Shown piece after piece: positions 57,231-64,000 of a DNA stretch of 64,000 bases (the first letter of the stretch is position 1; the number at the start of each line of letters is the position of its first letter). The stretch spans positions 620,001 to 684,000 of the forward strand of contig LATX02000181.1 of assembly GCA_001466705.2 (NCBI GenBank), given 5' to 3'. The notes under the pieces are model-generated. The model was not told the origin of the DNA and ran no database searches. It saw only the letters and a program-made list of their open reading frames with translations. The stretch is from Moniliophthora roreri. Lineage: Eukaryota > Basidiomycota > Agaricomycetes > Agaricales > Marasmiaceae. Position numbers and translations under genes: made by a program.

Positions 57231-58807
57231 ATGCCAGAGTGCGACAAGTCCCGCCTATGGGAAGCCGAGAGCTCTGGCCCCACTCTGACGACGGAAAGCA
57301 TAACTCGTTTCGCAATCATAGCTGCTGTAAGCTCCCCCTTCCCTTCTCTTTTCTGTGATCTGAGCACAATGTTTATTGATAGATCCAGTATTTCGTCTAT
57401 GGTCACTGATCATACTCTGCATAACACTACCCAAAATACTAACACATCTTTCGTGACTTCAACAGGTGCATACGCTGTTCTGTTTGTGATTTGTACCCGC
57501 ATCCTTGCCAGAAGGCGAGATCGTCGATACGGCTTGCATTGCCTAGCTATTACCGTTCTCTTCACGCTTGCTACTGCAGCCGTCATCTGCGCAACAATTC
57601 TGATGTTGGGCGAAACCCATAGAATGCCCTACTTTGAAGTGATTGAAATATTGCAGCTGTTGGACGATTGTCTGAGTGGGATGTTTGGACCGGGACTGCA
57701 ACCTCCCCCTCTTGGTGAAAAGTACGTATCTAGCTCTTCACATTCCAGGAAAGCGCTGAACTTGTAAAAAAAAAGTCCAGCACAAATAGGACTGATTAAT
57801 ACTCGACTTGCGCTAACGTGGGCCTCGAAGTGTGTCATACTCAACACTTGTATTTTCGCAGTGATGTGACAACACTTACAGCGTAATTGCAGACACGATC
57901 CTAGTACGAGGCTTGGCCATTCGTAGCAAACGAAGATCTAATCAAGATATACCTTCTAGTTATGGCGATGTCATGTTTTGTGGGGACGGCGAAAATGCAT
58001 CACGGCGATACCGGGTTTTCTGTGCATAACTAATAACGGTAAGCGAGCCGCTCCACAAGGACGCATACCGACTAATAGATAGCTTTGCAGCGAGTGGGAT
58101 TGTATACTTTGCTCTCTCACCTAAATGGATGGCCTATGCCGTCGCAGCCAACAATTCGTCCAGACCGGATTATCGCTACTACGCAGCCTTTCTCCTCGGG
58201 ACTGTCTTCACCAATCTCTTTTTGACGACCTTAATCGGTTAATTTGCTTTGCTGAAAACTCCTACAACCATATGTCTGATTATTTCTTAGCTAGCAGGAT
58301 CCTATACATAAGTCGGGAGGCAATGAAGTATGTGGGAAGAGACGTGAACAAGATGTATAGAGCTGTTCTTGCCATAACGTGAGTCAAGATATTCCTTATA
58401 CTTCCCTGTACTCTGCCAGACACATGCTAACATCTCGGTAGTCTAGAATCAGGACTGGTATACCCTGCTGTGTTGATGGTATACGTCTTGTGTGTTCTTT
58501 CAGGAAACGCATCGTACATCGTAGCTCCGAAGGGAATAATTGCGACAACTGCACACTATTTAGTTAATCAGGCTGCAGTGAGTAGCGGGTACTTGTTCCA
58601 AACTGACGCCACTAATATTATGCCACCTGACAGGGTATTGCACCAACCCTCGTCATTGTGCGAATAAGCCTCGGAATCAGCATCGAGGACAGCAAAAGCA
58701 TGCTATCGACGTTCTGTGATCGGGCGGACGCTGTGCAGAGTAACGTTATTGACATATCGTCGACTATGTCTCCAAGCCCAAGGGACAGTGAGGCTCAGGG
58801 GGTCTAG
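57231..58807 (+). CDS. N-x-x-A-D-T family membrane protein M3
   Basis: Paralogue of M1 and M4. Exons 57231-57326, 57383-57401 and 57466-57721 correspond one-to-one with M1, including the 19-nt second exon and 256-nt third. Later exons carry NVIADTIL-LWRCHVLWGRRK, ASGIVYFALSPKWMAYA, YYAAFLLGTVFTN, RILYISREAMKYVGRDVNKM, LESGLVYPAVLMVY and GIAPTLVIVRISLGISIED, ending TAG at 58807. Exon 4 (about 57782-57829) does not join in phase with any visible acceptor: the AG sites leave a one-base mismatch. Either splicing is unusual or the gene has a small indel and is a recent pseudogene. Confidence 0.65.
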
Positions 58808-59981
58808 TCTCTCCTTGATTACTTGGATTTCAAAGTGACCAGTTTCGAAGATGTGAAGTTGATACCTAGCCTGCATCGCTGTCCCCCGTAGGCCTTGGTT
58901 CGTATCTACCTATGGATGACACAGACTTTGAATACTTATGCGAATGCTCAGGCTGAACGCGGAAGCTTGAAGTGCTTGAATAGAGGAACTCCGATGTTTC
59001 CGTGGGTAGGTGCAATTTGGCGCCCATTAATGCGCCTCCCTTTCACCGCCATCATTTCGGGCTTAACTTTGGATAATGGCAGTACAAATTACCTGGGTAT
59101 AGCATGTCGGTGGAGAGGTGAGACGCTCAGTACTATTCTACTTCACGATGAACTTTTCCCTTCCCATAGCTCGTTACTGCTTAAAAAGCATGCTCAATTA
59201 CATGTGGTGAACATTGTCATCAGCAGATCTCATCGGAGAGCTACGGAAACTCCTTTCACCTCAAGTGTCCCATGGTGAAGGCGAAGCACATGGTGAAGGC
59301 GAAGCACACGGTGATTTCAATTCAACCTTTCGAATCAGTTACTGGTGTGACATGATCATGTCTCCACGTCCTCGCGGGGATTCTAGCCATTTTCGTTGGT
59401 TCTCCCCGAGGCCGTGAAACTGTCCACATTGTACACCATTTGAGTCACCTAAGGTCGGTTGAACAAAATACCCTGAGAGATCGATGTGCTGATCACCTTG
59501 GCAATACTGGATCCTCATGATTGAGGAGAAGCTGGCGTTGTTGAAGAGGGGGCTTATCTGATATCCTATTCTTGCCACAAGTGCGAGTCACCCACATAAC
59601 TCCTCGCCCGCTACATTTCAAGTTTCGTAAAGTTCAGCAATACTCCTAATACCCAGCTCTCGCTGAGCAGCGGCAGTGACGCTCAGGTTAGTGAACACAC
59701 AATTAAAGAGCATCCCCACTTTCTAAGTCCACTCCGCTCTGACCAATATTTCGTTCGTGATAACGGGCCAAGCCAGCGGATAGTAATGTCGACCGAGATA
59801 CCATGCACTGGGACACGATTTATGGGCACAGGTGTCATCGTGACTACTTCATATCCTCGAAGCATTCATTAAACATTGATTTATCGACCAGAGGCAGCTC
59901 ATTTCCCACTGGATTGGCGCCTGTCGTCGTATATATAGGTTGATCGGTGTGGTTTGACGGATATAGACGGATATCCTGAAC
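58808..59981. other. Intergenic region before M4
   Basis: No gene recognised. An 18-base unit (CATGGTGAAGGCGAAGCA) is repeated in tandem at 59272-59310. TATATATAG at 59930-59938 lies 44 bases before the M4 ATG and is the likely TATA box. Confidence 0.5.
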
Positions 59982-61535
59982 ATGAATGGCGACGAAATGC
60001 CTTGTATTCTTGCCAGGATGCTTCAGTCCGTACGCCGCCTCGCAACCATAATCACTGTGAGTATTGAAGTGTTCTTCACTTGCATGTTAACAAAAAGTCA
60101 CAGACGCAGTACCTCTTATACGGTGAGATCACATTTCATATCGATAATCTTAATGTGGATGCTCATGTTCCCGGCAGGTATCTACGCCGTCCTGTTCGGA
60201 ATCTGTATCCGCATTCTCTCCAAGCGGAAAGTCGGTCGATATCGCTTGCATTGCTTGTTGATGACCCTTCTGTTTGGATTTGCCACTGCTTCCCTTGTCG
60301 TTGCTACACTTATCATTTTGGGTGAAACCAATCTCGCTCTTGCAAAATCTGCTCAGGCCGCCGAAGTTGACTTGGGATCGGCGGGGCCTCCGATAGCGGA
60401 TTATTCTGGGAGTCTGAGGTACCTGACTTTTCCTTGTTGGCTCAACATAAGCGCTAAATGTTGATTAGTCGATTTGACATCCTTTCCAGACTGGTTCTCG
60501 CCAGGATGTCGCTGTTTGTGTGTTCGAAGTGTGTAATATCTTCTCCAATGGATGCACTCTGGAAGATCTGACTTTGTGGCAGTGTGGTTGCAGATACGGT
60601 TCTGGTAAGACAATAAAGGAATCTAAATGATGACAGGGTCTCTTGTGATCGCTGTAGATATGGCGATGTTACCTCCTATGGGGACGGCAAAAAAAAATCA
60701 TCTTTGTACCGGTCTTGTTGTGTATAGCCACCAACAGTAAGCATTCCTGTATTCCTCTATGAATCAACCGGCTTATATTTATCATTCTTCTGCAGCGTTT
60801 TTAGTCATTTCACTCACTCGAGCATCTGCTGGTGTTTTCGCCGATGATAGGGCGAATTTACGACAATACCGCGACTACGCGGCCTTCCTCCTCGGGACAC
60901 TTGTTACAAACTTGCTTTTGACAAGCTTGCTAGGTTTCCTTTCATCCAATGTTACCATGGCAAGTGTGTTTGACCGAGTTGTAGGTGCCAGAATACTGTA
61001 TTTCAGCCGAGAGGCCATGAAATATGCAGAGAGAGACGTGAACAAACTGTATAGCACAGTTCTTGCCACAACGTAAGTTGTATCTTCGCTATCCAAGTGC
61101 TTCGGCATGTCAGCTTACAATTGATTGCTAGGTTGGAGTCGGGACTACTATATCCCATAGCACTTGTTTTTGCCTCATCTATCGTTTTTAGAGAGATGCC
61201 GTGGCTGACTATAATTTCTGAGTCCACGGCGCTAGCGGTTGCCCAGAATTCACTCCACCAAGTCGTAGTGAGTATTTTCAAGTGTTCCGTATTCACACTG
61301 ATACCAATTGCTTCTCGAGGGCATTGCACCGACTCTTGTCATTGTGCGAACGAGCCTTGGAATTGATGTCGAGAATAGACAAAGCCTGATATCAACGTTC
61401 CGCGCTCAGGACGGGTATGATGGACCTAGAGTCAGCACTTGCGGGGTCATTGATATTTCTCGGCCTGCAGCTCACAGAGGCCGCGAGAGTCGAGCTCCTA
61501 CCTCTCCAGTCGATGTCGAGGCTCAAGCCTCCTGA
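59982..61535 (+). CDS. N-x-x-A-D-T family membrane protein M4
   Basis: Best-resolved member of the family. Ten exons (59982-60056, 60104-60122, 60178-60418, 60490-60528, 60583-60604, 60658-60736, 60796-60933, 60985-61072, 61132-61267, 61320-61535) give 1053 nt, 350 residues, all in phase. Membrane segments: QYLLYGIYAVLFGICIRIL, LLMTLLFGFATASLVVATLI, SLFVCSNVVADTVLIW, KIIFVPVLLCIAT, YAAFLLGTLVTNLLLTSLLG, LLYPIALVFASSIVF and GIAPTLVIVRTSLGI. The loop motif IWRCYLLWGRQKK follows the fourth-exon helix. The C-terminal tail is polar. It converges on FDH copy 3 with about 100 bases between stops. Function unknown; topology suggests a transporter or receptor. Confidence 0.88.
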
Positions 61536-61636
61536 TTTCAGAAACTATTCAGGTCTACAATTAATATTATACAACACAAGATAAATACACTTTTGCACAC
61601 AAGTGTATTGTGATGGCCTGATACGACACTCAATAT

Positions 61637-63106
61637 TTATCGCTGTCCGTATGCCTTGGTCTCGTATTTACCTGTTCATCGAAGTTTGTCAGTCCTGGTT
61701 CATCATTCATCACATGAAAGCAACTCACCCAATCCGACAATGACGTTCTGCGGCTCCTGAGGCTTGCCATCGAGGTGGTTCTCGAGGATGGTCTTCGTTC
61801 CAGCCGCATACCGCGCTTGTGCATCGAGAGTCGTACCAGAGTAATGAGGTACCATTCCATTACCACCACCAAGAGCATTCTTCATTGTACGCCAAATGTG
61901 GTCCTTGGGAGCCGGTTGAACATCCCATACATCACCTATCATCCCAGCAGTATGTAAGTGACAATCCTTCACGGAAAATCGGCATGAGCACATACCAGCG
62001 TATCCCGAAAATCTGTCCACTAGCAAGTGCACGAGCAATAGCATCTTTATCGCAGATCGCACCGCGAGCAGTGTTCACGATCCATGCACCGGGCTTGAAC
62101 TTGGACAACAGCTTGTCATTGATCAATCCTCGAGTACCTTCGTGTAGAGGCGCGTTCACAGTGACGACATCGCATTGGGATACGAATTCCTAAATCGTAT
62201 GATGTCAACCGGTACTGATGTGTGAGCAGCGAAAGCACAACATACCTCAAGATCCTCAACCCGACGCGCGTTTAGTGACTTTTCAGTTTCAGCCGGGAGA
62301 GAGGTATAATCGTAATACAGGTGCTCCTTTGTGTTGAAAGGCACCAATCTTTCCAGGATCCGACGACCAATTCGTCCAGCCCCAATCGTACCGACAACCT
62401 TGCCCTCTAAATCATATGCCTGGCGAGCAATGTCCGAGACTTGCCATTCGCCACGTTGAATCATCTAAGCATGATGTTAGCATGAATACAGAGACATTGG
62501 AGAGCGTTCCGACCTCATGAGCTGGCACAAAGTTGCGAACTAAGAGCAACATGCTCATAACAGCGTGTTCGGTAACTGAAGTCACATTTGAGCCAGAAAC
62601 TTCGAGTACTTGAATGTTGCGGTCGACGGCAGCATCCAGATCGATGTGATCAGAGCCAACACCAGCAGTAATACAGATCTTGAGGTTCTTTGCCTGTGCA
62701 GATTACGGTATGAGCGAAGGAGGACGATTTGAACATGTCCCCAAGTCATACCTTCTGAATCAAATCTCGGGTAAGATAACCGGGATGGAACGGTGTTGTG
62801 ATCAAGACTTCAGCATCTTCGATATGTTTCTGGAAGTCACTGTCGGGCCCTTCCTTGCTGCTGGATACTATATGGATCCTCCGTCAGTAATCAGCATAAA
62901 AAGGGACGAACTTAGTGCGTACCGATAAATTCGTGTCCCCGAGCTTTCAACCATTCAGACAAGCCGAGCTATAAATGCTGTCTCAACACGGATACTAGTG
63001 ATCGATCATGTAGTGAGCAACGCGCCTTGTTTTCTACTGTTCCAAGTAGATGAGGCTCCTGTTGAGCAGCTTTGAAACCGTTATAGAGGATAGCGAGAAC
63101 CTTCAT
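61637..63106 (-). pseudogene. fdh: NAD-dependent formate dehydrogenase, copy 3 (frameshifted)
   Basis: Same eight-exon layout as copy 2, from ATG at 63106 to TAA at 61637, with [31 protein letters not shown] and the [10 protein letters not shown] end all present. In exon 6 a run of four A (62008-62011) replaces three in copy 2. This turns GQISGYAG into GQIFGIRW and leads to a stop (plain or spliced) before the catalytic His. No other lesion was seen, so it is either a very young pseudogene or carries a sequencing error. TATAAAA box at 63208-63202; GC donor in intron 1 conserved. Confidence 0.8.
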
Positions 63107-63201
63107 GATGATGTAAGAGTTGTGGATGTGTGGAAGATTTTGAAGTAAAGGAAGTGTAGATGAGTTCGAATTGCGATGTTGAATAACACTTCCTGAAGGC
63201 C

Positions 63202-63208
63202 TTTTATA
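63202..63208 (-). promoter_or_regulatory. TATA box of FDH copy 3
   Basis: TATAAAA on the minus strand about 95 bases before the ATG, as in copy 2. Confidence 0.65.
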
Positions 63209-64000
63209 CTGGCTTTCCTGCTTTGGTCCAGCCGACCTCGTCCGCGTCGACAGTGCGGAAGGATATTCGCGTCTTTGTGTTAATGCTTTGGATGCCAGGC
63301 TCCCATACACTTTTCAGTCAGAAATCCACATTCCCATCCGTGACGCTTGCATAAATCTAGTCCATCCGGAAGAACTCGGTCACTCGAAGGGCACAAGTGC
63401 GGTAATGAACGGGCTTGCGGATGACGCTGGCAAGAGAGAAGCATTGATATTGAATACCCGACGCCAGTTCGGAAAACGTACTCTGTCTCTGTCCTAATAG
63501 TTCCTTCGACCTCACATGACAATTCTAGACCATACTGAGAGCTTTCTGAAGTCCACAAAGGACTTTGAGCTTAGAGTTGAACGGAAAAGGTTGAGATGGT
63601 GATAGTTCGTGGGTCAAGTTCAGTCGCGTCAAATGAGCTCAACTCAAGCTCAACTCCCAGCCTTTGACCACGACCACCGCTACTTGATCCTATCGCTTCA
63701 GTCCATTTTTCATATGAGCATTATCTTGCAGAAAGTTCCATTTGTCGACCGGGACTTTTCGTGGAGATAGAGTAACCTGGTTCGTGGGTTTGTACTTTAT
63801 ATGAGCTGACTACGAGCAACTTGTTTTCTCACTTCCAGCTCGCTAGGGTCGCACTGGAGTTGTTTATCATTTCTCTCCTATTGCCAACAACTCCAACGAA
63901 TGCTGGCAGTTACATCCAACAAATTAACTCCCTGGCCTCTCACCCGTCAAACGACGTGTTAGAGCTTGTCCACGATAACGATGATTTACGGCCTTTCCCC
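63209..64000. repeat. FDH upstream segment, copy 3
   Basis: Diverged counterpart of 47668-48490 and 34771-35560. No gene. Runs off the window end. Confidence 0.7.

Noticed and set aside
1..64000. tRNA, rRNA, CRISPR or bacterial-type operons
   Set aside because: No tRNA-like GGTTCRANTCC with a matching acceptor stem, no rRNA and no spaced repeats were found. The DNA is eukaryotic nuclear.

Overview
The window looks like nuclear DNA of a mushroom-forming basidiomycete (Agaricomycetes). Genes are split by short introns of about 50-60 bases with GT...AG ends. Several families are basidiomycete expansions: FunK1-type protein kinases, DUF6535 and DUF6533 membrane proteins, and a multi-pass family carrying an N-x-x-A-D-T-x-L-I-W-R-C motif. 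Thirteen single n characters (7299, 9899, 10574, 15812, 16476, 17360, 18865, 21706, 26071, 27757, 30324, 32540, 33168) mark contig joins. All lie in the repeated first half; from 33169 to 64000 there is no gap. Coordinates across an n should not be read as contiguous DNA.

Region 1 (1-3.4 kb) is single-copy: the 3' end of an NCS1 purine/cytosine permease and a complete ric8 (synembryn) gene. Region 2 (3.2-26.1 kb) is a mosaic array built from one recurring order: ric8 3' tail (+), FunK1 kinase (-), shared upstream region, aryl-alcohol dehydrogenase-like aldo/keto reductase (AAD, +), DUF6535 gene (-). Two FunK1 copies and one DUF6535 copy are largely open. The three long AAD copies share the same deletion and stop codon, so they were dead before they were copied. 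Junctions fuse pieces of the four genes in unnatural ways.

Region 3 (26.1-36.7 kb) holds a Derlin gene and a formate dehydrogenase (FDH) gene, each interrupted by the same roughly 3.5-kb element with terminal inverted repeats and no recognisable transposase. In FDH the element sits inside the TATA box. That FDH copy has lost CpG sites and gained a stop codon through CGA to TGA. The contigs of the two loci are interleaved, which is probably an assembly error. A separate 607-bp hAT-like MITE with a perfect 8-bp target duplication lies at 35619-36225.

Region 4 (36.7-46.1 kb) has an intact S9 serine peptidase gene flanked on both sides by diverged copies of an unrecognised ~1.9-kb block. Region 5 (46.1-64 kb) has an intact FDH, a DUF6533 gene, three members plus two remnants of the N-x-x-A-D-T membrane family, and a third FDH with a one-base frameshift. 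FDH plus its upstream DNA is present three times. FDH oxidises formate to CO2 and makes NADH; AAD enzymes act on aromatic aldehydes. Both fit a wood- or litter-decaying lifestyle, but that is inference.
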